Positions 45,101 to 47,744 of a DNA stretch of 64,000 nt are shown piece after piece. The position numbers and the translations under genes are program-made. Under the pieces are notes generated by a model, which did not search any database, was not told where the DNA came from, and saw only the letters and a list, made by a program, of their open reading frames with translations. Within the stretch, counting starts at the first letter, position 1. The number at the start of each line of letters is the position of its first letter. This stretch comes from VGSZ01 sp044349155 (GTDB lineage: Bacteria > Myxococcota > UBA727 > VGSZ01), in assembly GCA_044349155.1 (NCBI GenBank), contig JBIKRQ010000001.1, positions 12,412-76,411 of the forward strand. Direction: 5' to 3'.

Positions 45101-47732
45101 GTTGTTTGCGCGTGCTGGTGCCACGGTCACCCTGACGGCGTCGGCGTTCGACGAAGACGGCGACCTCTTGTCGCTCGACCTGTTCGCCAACGGCAGCCTC
45201 GTGAAACACACCAACGGCGCCGCCATCGCCGAGCCATACACAGTCGGAAGCGACGACATCGTGGTCACTGTTGTCGCCACCGACCGTCGCACGCGTCCCG
45301 CACAGGTCACGCGCACCATCGATGTTCGCAGCTGCCCCGACCGCACGCTCACCGGCGCTGCGCCGTTGTCTGTGGAAGGCACCGTGCCCGCAGGCGACAT
45401 CGTGTCGTCGAGCCGCTGCAGTCTTGGCGGGCTCGCCGACGAGACCTGGTCGTGGACCGTACCCCGCACCGGTCGCTACACGTTCGCGGCAGTGAACGCC
45501 CTCGGCGTCGTCGTTCGCGACGGTGGTTGTGGCGGCGCCGAGTTGGCCTGCAGCGGTCCCTCGAGCAGCAATCGCACGAGCCTGGCGCTCACGGCAGGCA
45601 GCGTGGTTGCGATCACCGTCGAGGACTTCGCCGGTGAGCGGTACACGCTCGACATCACGCGCACCGCAGAGTGCGGCGACGGGCTCGACAACGACAGCGA
45701 CGGCGAGGCCGACTTCCCACGCGAGCCGGGCTGCATCGACCTGAACGACGACGACGAACTTGACCCGATCCCGCTGCCCGACTGCAGTGACGGCAACGAC
45801 AACGACAACGATGGTCACACCGACTTCGGGAGCGACCCGAGCTGTGTTGCTGCCAGCGGCACCGAGCACACCCCAGGCGACGTCTGTGCAGATGCACTGG
45901 TCATCGAGCCAAACGCGGTCACGCCAGCCGTGGTGCAGCTGTCACGAGCCGTCATGTCGTCGACCTTGTGTGAACCGGGACCCGACGCGTTTGTGCGGCT
46001 CGAACTGCCTGAGCAGTACCGCGCGAGGGTCGGCGTCGAGGCCTACCTGCCGGGTGGGGCGCAGGCTGACGTTGCGGTGTCCCTGGTGGAGACGTGCGGC
46101 ACCACCGCGACGTGTCCTGCCGAGACCTTCGAGGTCAGCGGGTCACAGCTGATCGGCATCACGGGGACTGAAGACGTGAACCTGATCGTCGACGGCGTGC
46201 TGCTTGAAAACAGCCGCTGCGACAAGTTCAACGCGCTCGCGGCTCTTGCAGGCAACAGCAGCAACGTCGATGTGCGCCTCGCTTGCGACGAGGAGCTCGT
46301 CTGCCAAAACGACGGGCAAGGTGTCGACCGCTGCATCAAACCCGCGTGCAACGACGGCAAAGACAACGACCTCGACGGACTTACCGACTCGCCGAATGAT
46401 CCAGGGTGCACCGGGCCTGACGACCTCGACGAGGGCGACCCGTGCGAGGCGGCCTACGCTGCACCCACGGTCACCATCACGGGCCAAACGACGACGGGCG
46501 GCTACGAAAACAGCGCAACGTTCACGATGAGCACGTCAGTGCCGGGCGCGTACCCGCAGTACGTGCTCGAGGTCAACGGCGTCGCGCAGCGCCCGCAGCG
46601 CTACACCATGCCCGTGCGTCTCACGCAGTCCACAACAGTGCGCGGGCAGCTGTTGGTCGGCAGTCGCCTCGCATGCGCCGAGCACATCGAAGATGTCGTC
46701 GTCGTCGACACCAAGGCACCCACCGTGGTTTCAACGCTGCCGCGCAATGGCGCCATCGAGGCCGTTGCTCCGCAGCAGGTGGCGGCGCTCTCCGTCGCGT
46801 ACTCCGAGTCGGTGCGCACGACTGGTGCGAGCACGTCCATTGTCGAAGCGGGCACAGACGGAGTCTTCAATACCGGCGACGACGTCACGCTCGAGCCATG
46901 TAACGCCACCGCCGCGGCCGCCGACGTGTTGCTTGCTCCATGCGACGTTGGTCCGGGGCGCTATCGGGCGACGGTGGCGGGTGTGACCGATGCGGCAGGG
47001 AACGTCGCTTCGAGCATTGAGTGGACGTTCACGGTCTCGCTCGACAGCGACGACGACGGCGTTCCGGACACGTATGAAGCGCTTCTCGGCCTTCAGCCCA
47101 ACAACCCCGACAGCAACGGCAATGGCAAGCTCGACGGTCGCGAAGACTTCGACGGCGACGGCATCAGCAACGAGAGCGAGCTGGCGCTTGGCACCAACCC
47201 CGCCGTGGCAGACAGCGACGGCGACGGCAAGCCTGACGGCGACGAAGACAGTGACGGCGACGCACTCTCCGACGCTGCGGAACTCCTGGCAGGCACCAGG
47301 ATCGACGACCCCGACAGCGACAACGACGGCTTCCGCGACGGCATCGAGGTGGAGATGAAGTCCTCGCCCAACCTCGCGGCCAGCTACCCCAGCGGCTTCG
47401 TCGCTGCGAACGACCAGCCCACGGTGGTGCGCTTCGTCAACGAGTCAGGCGCTGCAGGCCTCGGCACGTTCGCTTCAACGGCGCAGCCAACGATTGTGCG
47501 ATTCGTGGCCGATCCAAGTGCAGCCAACATGGGCACGTTCGCCTCTCGGCAGCAGCCAACGGTGGTGCGCTTCAGTTACGAACTCGGCGCTGCAGATACG
47601 GGCACATTTGGCTCGCGTGCGCAGCCAACAGTGGTGCGGTTTGTCGTCGACGCAGCGGGGACGGGCAGTTTCGTGGCAACGCCACCGGTATGTGTAAACG
47701 GCAGCAATCTCGACGGATTGCAGTGTAAATAA
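18156..47732 (+). CDS. Giant secreted Ig/propeller/TIG protein (9,858 aa)
   Basis: One uninterrupted frame of 29,577 bases encodes 9,858 residues, roughly 1 MDa. The GTG start is followed by a Sec signal (TTTIVAVLCCFSSATSA). In order I see: two BIG2-like domains (about 285-440); about twenty Ig-like domains, most beginning D-T-x-P-x-V-x-I (440-2750); seven super-modules of LVIVD-type beta-propeller, SbsA-type Ig and two TIG domains (2750-6960); more Ig domains and two further propellers (7050-8700); PPC-like beta domains with CxDGxDNDxDG Ca2+ motifs (about 9060-9420); a last SbsA-type Ig; DSDDDGVPD-type Ca2+ repeats (9630-9745); and four 23-residue repeats before the end NLDGLQCK. No enzyme domain or transmembrane anchor is visible. 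It is probably a surface or matrix adhesin; how it is exported past the outer membrane is not evident. Confidence 0.9.
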   Translation: MSDRHAGRGALATFVTTTIVAVLCCFSSATSAEPVGVSVRQPIRVGSSTTVELSITSSGAQVAVSAHGVDAGGAFAQVDGVTTAVDASGVARLSLPLLRAFPEGGRLDVDIVDIDTSGTRSPAVRRTFDAKAAGPRFDAEPAVEISAGGVGVRLSHPTDVVLSDVRIILASAEALRGVNGDLQRAAALSVLSVGRVTTPTRVGATSTSSFFPLLESRSLPADGVALVEATLSDAFGRTSSRSLVSFVDTGALDQLLSLSIGQGPVLLSAGFGQRLALPVTGHFLIAGDVDLRGAESGVVYTSSDIEVVAVTSDGTLVARNNGTATVTARFGSVEASVDVIVDSTAELVSLAIAAADGGPGATIELPRADVSQRVRLLATLSDDRIVDVSDASTIWASSAPGIVRADPGALLVARAPGEATVTATLGTLQGSARVVVRDGEPTITVSAAQAVAGEAFEVTAYPADDIGVERVTFFINGVPANVLEAAPWTIQLQAPPRPGAQITVAAVVTDTAQQPTRSSDVNVSVVAAPVPSAVALSFVKPTTSSFLVAGQGTTLTVSGGSQRGLQAVRFYADGTLIGTSTAARVVLEPGVATAEPVQRVLWEVGYTPATSLAGRGVVLRAVGVEASGAETAAAVVAVRVQADTTAAIVMAAPLASPVQATVGRVMTFSGTIVDDTLALGAQLTLVVDERDIASTNIVATTTDGSIAGTAPFAVRFVPTAIRHEVSIRVTDTNNKVTSRSFVVLTTTELPPEVLILTPVVGASFAVGQLVQLSAAIVDESASTTTVQWFVNGSPVATTDPTGLTASFRAGVAQVGGPVTIEALATDDTGNPRRAARDISVVPDTKVPVVNIDSSLSPSVVVNNDLLVTVTGQDEGGIDRFELLVDDVLVASTNAPGQAGDLDVAHLLVPRAQLARLGAHTLKARAFDKAQNPGASPDVAISVVADGPPSVAIANNRRVVTGSTFTLEATASDDTRVVEVELQCNGVTTVRTAPPYTAPCTAPLAPGPLEVVVTARDATHATTASKTLAVVADTKEPLVSIAPTSLSPHFVGRPLTVEVTASDDTAVASISLTLDDVVLGPPLRRRIGLYEVASWSLPGATFANAGQRLLVAKVVDSSGNPTERSSTLLVVTDRAPVVTITEPAGRSIHKEGDDVTIAWSASDDDGLVGAVGVSGGVFQGVLPTTTTPTSLRGQQVTVVQGPTRSAEASVGIAAKDTAGQVTIKTVDLTIRADLEPPQATLVQPALSATPIVVYAGGALGMRVEGTDDVRIQRVEVAIDGVPLASLDRISEVLETTRFPDPFQPGQTTTSKLRRSVFGEVVSLAGVAQGPHTLKTTVYDLANPVTLREVQIDVRPFTDDQKPVATIVLSPTPDTCVINATIDVRVTATDNVRVSSMTATIGGEQREVIGGDATFPYVVAGPVGARRSFSLVARDAAGNQGTASASCLVVADAAPTVAVTTPASGDVVYPMETVNVSSRVFDDRGGTRTFAFAATALPSVVGGAVAVGISSAQRSLAIDAGGGGADVSVSAGVVTVVPRGAVGEAPLRVTFDAPSRCSIHSVWRTRLGADSSALATFVEQAEALAVEHDCRGSVELDVPHNDIDVVAVQVDFKDGAQVEVGYVDRVPSSVSYADGADALAVALRGATVLAPTTTTVSAPLRIPAAVSLFVGTVAIDVVGQSTLGVSSIFVEEDETAPTVTIGSPVAGRSFVEGYELPIEVSSVDRLATIDVSVLVNSTIELPARFTAGSAWAAVHLPSVLKQERTLSMVATAVDEAGNRSTSAPVVVNIVPDARPAIAFTELRSPVQSYDEAALSGGVVDILQGQRVAVAATCTDDIGVQTVSATIDGTDLPLTRSGSSVQMAWDVPLGADGTPHVLVVRAGDGTAFTERSLVLVALVPKAPVLGIVAPAAEQPLPEGSIRFVVDAIAADDTEVAAVDVLLDGQLALTIDRGEALSIGEVDDAGVAKATDAATQMVLNEMDPEHRDARSVLRFGGTIDLLPGFLVAGERSSFVVTVVARDIEGYETSAERTVVLVDDQTPPHVVVYRPGLAAAVHENALLEVNFDARDDVFVAAVEVRAGDLTAAFDDLEIVETIGGFDLDSVRTAEGNDVVFGPFTVDVPAPAKAPDVEDFVVAIVATDVNGLRSAPEYIVVSLKPDTRPNLSLDVSTTAVVGTTLPVHADAFDDVGVTQVELTVNGLSFQVLQRPPWTFLVPLTAVGTISLDATAMDSAGHVTPLAAPVAVEVKEDTAPAVRVSSPQNHDIRVEGRPLLVQVAANDDVEVAGVSLNVVGLPQPLRLASAAAPWVFSIPLPFGSAGRQLLLTPTATDSHGTSTTGETIQVDVVADRAAPSVAFLAPADNSRLVGGRPFEIDIDADDNVGVQRVEVVALIGGTPTPLPSIAAPPWRTVWMVPTAVGPVVLRATAFDASNNATPTEVLVTVDDDTKPLVSLVGPAKVTAGVPFSLTAEPKDDTGIAYVSFRAAYGTAEPVEIGRRYQQPHTLIHTVPKALIGTAVTFSVVAIDDAQQPGDAAIEPLVVQADTPPTVAVRRPQRDTFVFSGRSMQLEVDASDLETNVAEVSFFVNGRRVATRTAPAGLPGLSHTYVAPFMVPVGVGNRQFSMWATATDSSGNPAMSEVVTFGSIVDTVRPDAALVSPASLDVLTAGTPTTLQATALDNASIQKVAFEVGGSLVGEATVPVVSVAGQPQYEFDWRVPTQPGQLVEVVADASDPTGNHRRTAPVSFEVGLAPATSVPMNSVSVAAITRDGFVAAFNTVPRPTIELKRVGTSTTTSLASIALGDQETVQALATDGRLLAAAVAVAGTTTLRVYDVGLPTVPVLRSTLALNEADVAGMLLDDGILHIASPSRGVTRVSLRTPSAPLRLDTTPTVGSAHALAIAANRWLLVASDGGLRIHDLRHPRLLEVAFVPVPGGARSVAVDGNRAYVGGADVSGSLCAIDLADINVPYIVSIGTHRPRRADHLSKGLAFVDVEGQLVISVADVIDQDARAVKGLVNVATTNNPTAVLYRANQPRSLTEAATSHARPVGIANGRIVSFAGDSLQTFVVPALTIVGTTPGDTALAATDAVVSVRFNTAVVSSSVTATSFAVHAGDLTGPTVPGEVRVVGDLVTFTPASTLDEAAGYTVVLKGGASGISGEQTHLLADHSFRFQTATSSSDAPTIALVSPAAGTVLGGTEVMIAGAGFQPGATVAFGVEASPAVRFVSPGELRAVTPPGPSGPVAITVVNPDQQEDSVLAGWLYLDGVSVGGVAPSSGHLAGGDDVELTGSGFAPGMAVWFDDQQASNVRVESSGRALVTTPPHAFGPADIVVVVEGEQAVQPAGFFYSDLSVSARVSRYEPAIDGSVRPVNKLPGRSLALTAGPADDVVVLGAAAINTAAANIATLLSTSRAGAVNIVDPAGPVIVGGIDLPLPYAPTSIAVSRDGSTAWVLATGATLVDLELAGEGRTALFVFDLTMPTAPQLATSLQVSRTGTGAGTLALIDDVLFAALGSDGVGVFSTAVPTSPTYLGAVQGFVVAGRSRDLVVDHVAADGPRLLAADALAAVSVVLDTTRAGLPVLRATGASFTAAASRADFIWRVVPAGRDATLLQRLAGQPTWAVQDTRGAAIAGTRASHANLLASTSAVASSGEGGGALELFGAPDAAMKHIDAVSLYPAAMLTGVQIAGGRAVVAVQSSVTANERELSNDALVIVDLPFPLVVATSPAANATSVSPATSIDLTFSRDIDNVVATLVARDGSTDGQAVDVSVSTSGKVVHLQPLQSLATSTNYEVKLTSAMCCARATLPAPFTFRFTTGTVATSSEPVIAALAPRTGSVDGGAAVTITGLGFEVGAVVTVGGEVATVEHVDATQMRFVTPRGVAGAATVVVTNPSGAQATRVGGHIYLDNLAIDALEPARGSVEGGTEVLVRGRGFALDSDVTVHFGATPARTVRVLGPTLLRVVTPGGTLGSVDVTVDSGGQRAIAAAAFTYDAPTANSVEVGGVVSDMALVGDYLVVAAGTEGLKVLDTTGRYRFGPLAGTLIPPERRSRLVDENGDRIDDRVVGTWSSASHAVRRLARAPGHGGDRLLVGATADSLVRVFELDLSAPEAPALQHEELVTGAKVLGDIDLDGERLLVATDVGVVSYDVSGAPFEVARTATSTTALAVTGGVGAFGNSAGATLFDGHAPVPNGGTAFAVNTRALDVAADGSVVAATPTGVAVFGFGMPLTSSLFATGAYDIDLVNGIAHVASGSDGVRVFAVDRGRLESLYAIAPASSGSVEVVATDGHQIASARRADGRWFIDWTLHGDLMLTSSSIAPDAVLEHDPSPITLSFSRPLDASTVPLSTTLTIGNERISIAVAGGSLAAPVSTLSIVAGTLPSGGVGELRIAGLRSVDGRTLRHDIVIPVTTARRAGVAPVLSTVSPRLISTKGDTVVVLSGQAFDEPVVTIGGFEATVVSSEAREIVVQAPEGPRGLADVQVTNASGLHDELVGGCVYVEPIAVDSATPRFLNPLGGTLVTIRGHGFMRAGLEAPTGPTVFFRGVPAVQVITRSDTLLQAVAPAGTFGPVPVVVRDAASKRAEGPVLGYGLTSTHSERVSGTTVSSIDIDESQPGYAFAAGGASNGGNRTPRPFVGPLMGAGTIPTTTSAIGFDISGSNGPKTALAAFSALSDNPAEENLLADLVIAVLSFRTPRTVALPDVDLMPDSHDTLVTGDRVLVANGEAGLVSLAMTGEGTTASFFRESSTQAQLARRVALRGHTALVTGIEMGVDPPPDDQDGCNGTKPAKNQDGTVQIVDLRQANDPVTVGALAGGNAIDVAVARAGHAAVLSSSLKGVLYCPPSAAQIASGNPLPQPPEWSLDVLPGHNTWNQSWARIDVLGAVSTNAVLKAQLSLTEDAADVVWITDRVLAVAVESGVRFYDVGARLTQVAFVPFDETLMAVPGKPNALELVGDVLFVASRGGGVVLIDVRKPTVPDVLSAGNTENAIDVDVFGDRAYVAGGASLVELAMPFMLATGSAPARDERVAPTAAPLRVYLNRPVAGFAPSTVVLTGPAGRVEIDVTTERDNARERHAVVATPRAPLAPETSYELTVGTTLTDTQGGRLLLPWTTSFTTGPAGTLQPSIDEVRPLFASAGDVVTVSGTNLTGVKHVRIGGVAASFDIVDGALAVVVPQLAAGSHDVEVVDAGGPTATEPQGLLVLAPLEPATVSPAHGPLAGGTRVTLTFPRASLAPGSSITIGDVAGVAVDVDTLMVVTFATPQRDLAGLVRVAVTRPGEAPVVVGSFAYETPEQLSIDLPGYPDRVASDIALRATRLFVASDASGYFGADIMDISLPERPLRRGSLVTTAPVHGLDVRDDLLALAVDERGVQLVDVFDENAPFVVREVPVFGRATDVRFREQSLWVTTSVDGAAGGFLQEVSLTSQPTTLRAIEFDEDVLAVDEGLDGLAVLTSDITATGADGLTLRLLDANGATTNSIAVDAGVASVADRVRSRLLLLPGRAYVTIGNQVQVYSTSPLTLLETKVVGVRTAGLTRQGALVYVASAAEATLTALEVSRFQVFNVAPRGLAQASTAVSAEVSQPISARSLSPTSMPVTSAFGAVDGTHEVTFDVRGAVATFTPQGLLPARVTASLTTDLRSFSAEPLATPVSWSFTTVDGDQPTITSVTPHTVSIDAPFLLAIDGSGFNEASRVFIGDQEWPATLVGDGHLEVDLEGLGNEGLYAVEVVDASGLRARRDAAIRVDDNLTLIALSPTSGPLMGTNTVTLTGRGFRPGMAVVFGATASFLVSVDSSRSARAIVPPGTSGLVDVTVQVTQEQAQLPAAYRYGSGAVATVTSPPLADVALHGTDIWTAAGGALTREGVTIGQPRGMIVGWDASEPNALRQYQGVIDVGGSGVEHLVVVDDLLYAAAGTAGVQLVDISVTDRAAVVATAAGDGAVHDVVVRDDIVLAADDAGISQLLRTPAGLVALGRVSIAGGVRRLAVARNLVVASAADGTLLVVDARRGDLRVLGRLPLGSAATDIEVDGNRAFVALGAQGMVQIVDLTEPTAPAPIGTVVLQGDAEAWDVDVTMDTILVAAGAGAIQRFSVPVGAQPAWVETLSLNDDVRSFERRGQRLFAATVYPLRAGERLAAGTPLTVSDKLSGAVVTVSTEHLEVLELNPTTIDPIAPNAALTVALGEQLSPSSRAGISLHTDAGALEPLRTQRVDATRILVDVSTGSTLPAGQAVQLTLAGLKGLSTSTQPVTQRATWQTGTRPNESAPAITEVSPAVAPLAGAPLHIRGAALPADATVTIGGAVAVAMSSSRADDLVVLAPAGVEGAATVEVTTPGGLVARRWGGVRYLRSPTITTVQPTSQPFNSRGAVVVKGTGLSSASVVRFGAVPARTTSQQADGSLLVTIPDDVIGDVSVTVANPGDVAIATAATAFTFTLTSHSTIPVDGQRVAARGRRLAIADATRVHLYDTTVPTAVRELATVTLGASALDLELDDDSIVAVTSSALYRWSLARCTPSSCILGAPEVTTYVGGNHVAVGTADDRLVMAVTDGDEATLFASIDGVFDVVASTVLEAPIAELAVTTAGIVALTDATPASLLLLDSTNGLLDVIERRELTGDAVALSTFGTQVAALTTTGFVVVDVDGAIAPVSAGTAVGGSIALHGPVLAIAGANTSLFDVTTSTARHLSFTPTWSRGVAFSNGTLVALSSTAAVLALPYAVPASSTPLPGGALVVGEPVTIALGTEAPVTTVLGGFVNLGVAQHQLTTASSFGAVANVPVVGSFAASVQFGAWPVNNSAFGSPWRFGWHAVDGVPHTLTSVTPDHGPQAGGTVVALSGQGIGTATRLEVGGDVVAFTPTLEGIEFVTPAARAAGPVDIVVTTPTGTLRADAAFAYIAPLTLSTITPAVVDNLGGSVELRGSGFTRGARVTIDNVAVAATFVSSTALQVAVPAGPNAALAVTVTQPGVASVTRSDLLQRDDRHGPVVVNLLPADRPVSPTSSLQLVFDEPVGVPLSPIVLAGVSLAPQRSSVDPRVVELNNATLPSSGSMNLVVRAQRDLLGNAGTEKAIVFRVQDVEKPTLSLRRQGAAVVDGTPFARGLPWTFSLNVNDDSHVVSSLVVTIDGVVVANRTGVSDQTLEFTWAWPQATIADSTSHIAITAIDAAHNQRDLGVNVRVTADNPPAAPTIVFSTASPQDAEPVVVDVASIDDIAIARLVLTVDGQVVSDGSNQTTSVRQRFSAGDHVITARATDNGGQTSPLASRTISVSADTTPPQISLLAPVATARLPKDRQVTIDLDVTDTGGVGSVELRTAGVSRTLSAPPWRFDVMPDSSTLQVDVTALDTRGNHNTRQFTWQTTEAPGSLRLTSPAGDARINEHSTLTIAGTASAATVRVDAFGETVEVAVDGGRFATTRLAPTVVEDEVAVISVGDGRNTAARTVRIVNVDEATGELHVLRWPNGAPLLAGTRLDVAQTVSVPATPSTSIVQDAVVIGSGDSTASATTTSDAHDVTIVAAAITTAAGTALSAAENVAVTPWLTTESNNVIEFDDRTAEVVTVDADTSGATTLALGRTSGGRALLANASAHIDFAGDPVGLVSAGDAVLVVINHQGSTQVQRRRRDTLALTGTTTIAGTTNAVVEAVGLVALGQDDGLVVIRPDGTELQRHVLGAITALASTGNKVTAVVDAADVVDLDVLTGTVSAVAPATATWPQPIDAVAGAGTTLCVLGGANATDIVCADNAAVELPLPARSLSRFGPHLLVHGLADTSLLVGGAAVFSTEDEGVVVSGDRWFFTRNNTVHMRRLHRAAPASVELSGTIPTTMAATTTAASGLTVSSNSDVVDVVTVDVFVDGGRVARAFNGVPALPSIAAGAHEVTICATSVSGAQSCRNSTTTFEPTAPAITAWRVATTATAGGVVNLEFVLQGAVAAVVVDVNGVDQGTGTPLQQREVVMPSAAGSVVVGAVPVAADGTRGARVTSTIAVVAATSAPTFELVRDGSGAIAEGTPIGVKAVDVSADIVEIAFEAVVGTVVGDRRSSIAAPWRVDLRAPATTGASTVVIQATATSRSGQQLRRTLNLTVVDDLTNPSLSLLVLPDGPVAPGALVTTRAVSDAGAVEVTTTIAIDDVVQLTGGAETAFVVPTVAAGALLRVDAVATDAAGNRRQATASRRIAPADSTTTTLTTTPVRRLVAEAGVLVAHTANGAQQLLPTSSSSQPGDVLALWRGQRVIRAANGLVIGGVPVAVGAVDDVKTGHGRLLAHTSTGLVVEIDQTLTSTAIIDASALLDVGVTSILVVRGGRVQRVVAGGVTTLFTTTETIRAGAAIDASRVLVVTDTSTSLVDVSEGVLARVDVGGDRIVTAGARAFVLGDALYELDLRRRAALGVRAVREADNISDIAAFGDTVYFAGSTGVRALKSAATDHDVYATVSTTALGDVPEQIVDVAGDLIVRGAKSQRLDIVGASLSVSATNLPVGVVSSSTDHVVFLTSEGRLSAWRAASSTTWTPLSLPGVAATTTGITTMSSGRGRVWWGRGNELGTAAFSTSIASLTTLDGTIVDVAAAGAQAAVLLSSGRVLLMGVDPRGAPQVLASTAVPVGTRVAFNGDDVVVASTGTLTIVRNVNNALQLATSVALVGTPRRVRLAGHQVLVAAGSAGLHVVDTDTFAVTTFATPRALDAAVVGDSLVVLDALDGVTVRQAQVARAAVAVVAPSSADVLAGSIVSVLADAQRADVTSVELVMGATRQLLGDADDGDLRFNVTLPSSLSVGAPLQFAVTSQSAGGTSTALSPVLYVAAPPSTLSASWVAPGDTAVRPGADVGIAIDVIGAAGVATGLVTVDDVAVGELVDTTTAGTTRRLVSTITVPSDAVDTIDVDVVVTDGAGRSAQVRRTWNVIADTAPPFSLTGLPSTLKAGPAINLVQLSASDDGVFALELAMGSSEAALTTLTRVDGVGSASLTWALVLPANSDGRTVVLQGRAIDSAGHAATPITRSYVVAPDGVAPVPTAGAPLFARAGATVTLTASAFDEDGDLLSLDLFANGSLVKHTNGAAIAEPYTVGSDDIVVTVVATDRRTRPAQVTRTIDVRSCPDRTLTGAAPLSVEGTVPAGDIVSSSRCSLGGLADETWSWTVPRTGRYTFAAVNALGVVVRDGGCGGAELACSGPSSSNRTSLALTAGSVVAITVEDFAGERYTLDITRTAECGDGLDNDSDGEADFPREPGCIDLNDDDELDPIPLPDCSDGNDNDNDGHTDFGSDPSCVAASGTEHTPGDVCADALVIEPNAVTPAVVQLSRAVMSSTLCEPGPDAFVRLELPEQYRARVGVEAYLPGGAQADVAVSLVETCGTTATCPAETFEVSGSQLIGITGTEDVNLIVDGVLLENSRCDKFNALAALAGNSSNVDVRLACDEELVCQNDGQGVDRCIKPACNDGKDNDLDGLTDSPNDPGCTGPDDLDEGDPCEAAYAAPTVTITGQTTTGGYENSATFTMSTSVPGAYPQYVLEVNGVAQRPQRYTMPVRLTQSTTVRGQLLVGSRLACAEHIEDVVVVDTKAPTVVSTLPRNGAIEAVAPQQVAALSVAYSESVRTTGASTSIVEAGTDGVFNTGDDVTLEPCNATAAAADVLLAPCDVGPGRYRATVAGVTDAAGNVASSIEWTFTVSLDSDDDGVPDTYEALLGLQPNNPDSNGNGKLDGREDFDGDGISNESELALGTNPAVADSDGDGKPDGDEDSDGDALSDAAELLAGTRIDDPDSDNDGFRDGIEVEMKSSPNLAASYPSGFVAANDQPTVVRFVNESGAAGLGTFASTAQPTIVRFVADPSAANMGTFASRQQPTVVRFSYELGAADTGTFGSRAQPTVVRFVVDAAGTGSFVATPPVCVNGSNLDGLQCK
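19480..26395 (+). repeat. Array of about twenty Ig-like domains
   Basis: Within the giant protein, roughly 21 units of about 100-130 residues follow one another. Unit boundaries show as DTKVPVVNI, DGPPSVAI, DTKEPLVSI, DRAPVVTI, DETAPTVTI, DTAPAVRV, DRAAPSVAF, DTKPLVSL and DTPPTVAV, each followed by a strand and a DDxGVxxV turn. This is the bacterial Ig pattern of stalk-forming adhesins. Units are strongly diverged from one another at DNA level. Confidence 0.8.
26400..39020 (+). repeat. Seven propeller / SbsA-Ig / TIG-TIG super-modules
   Basis: Fourteen TIG domains occur as seven pairs, with the first of each pair near 27680, 29606, 31384, 33496, 35106, 36907 and 38542. Their opening pattern is P-x-I-x-x-V-x-P, then GG-x-x-V-x-I-x-G-x-GF. 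Each pair is preceded by an SbsA-type Ig (for example VSVRFNTAVVSSSVTATSF) and, before that, by a beta-propeller made of LVIVD-like blades (for example ARSVAVDGNRAYVGGADVSG). The super-module length is 535-705 residues. The seventh copy has the weakest Ig. Confidence 0.75.
47041..47390 (+). other. Ca2+-binding DxDxDG repeat block of the giant protein
   Basis: Repeated DSDDDGVPD, DFDGDGISNESELALGTNP, DSDGDGKPDGDEDSDGD and DSDNDGFRDGIEVEM units are thrombospondin-3/EF-hand-like calcium loops. The same type dominates the start of the RHS protein in this operon, so both surface proteins are probably calcium-stiffened. Confidence 0.85.
47415..47690 (+). repeat. 69-bp tandem repeat at the C-terminus of the giant protein
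   Basis: Copies begin exactly 69 bases apart at 47415, 47484, 47553 and 47622. They encode QPTVVRFVNESGAAGLGTFA and variants; QPT[VI]VRF and GTF are invariant in the full copies. The fourth copy is shortened (VVDAAGTGSF) and runs into a CVNGSNLDGLQC tail with two cysteines. Confidence 0.95.
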
Positions 47733-47734
47733 GC

Positions 47735-47739
47735 AGGAG
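47735..47739 (+). promoter_or_regulatory. Ribosome binding site of the glycine-rich gene
   Basis: AGGAG stands five bases before the ATG at 47745, just after the giant-gene stop. Confidence 0.7.
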
Positions 47740-47744
47740 AGAAT

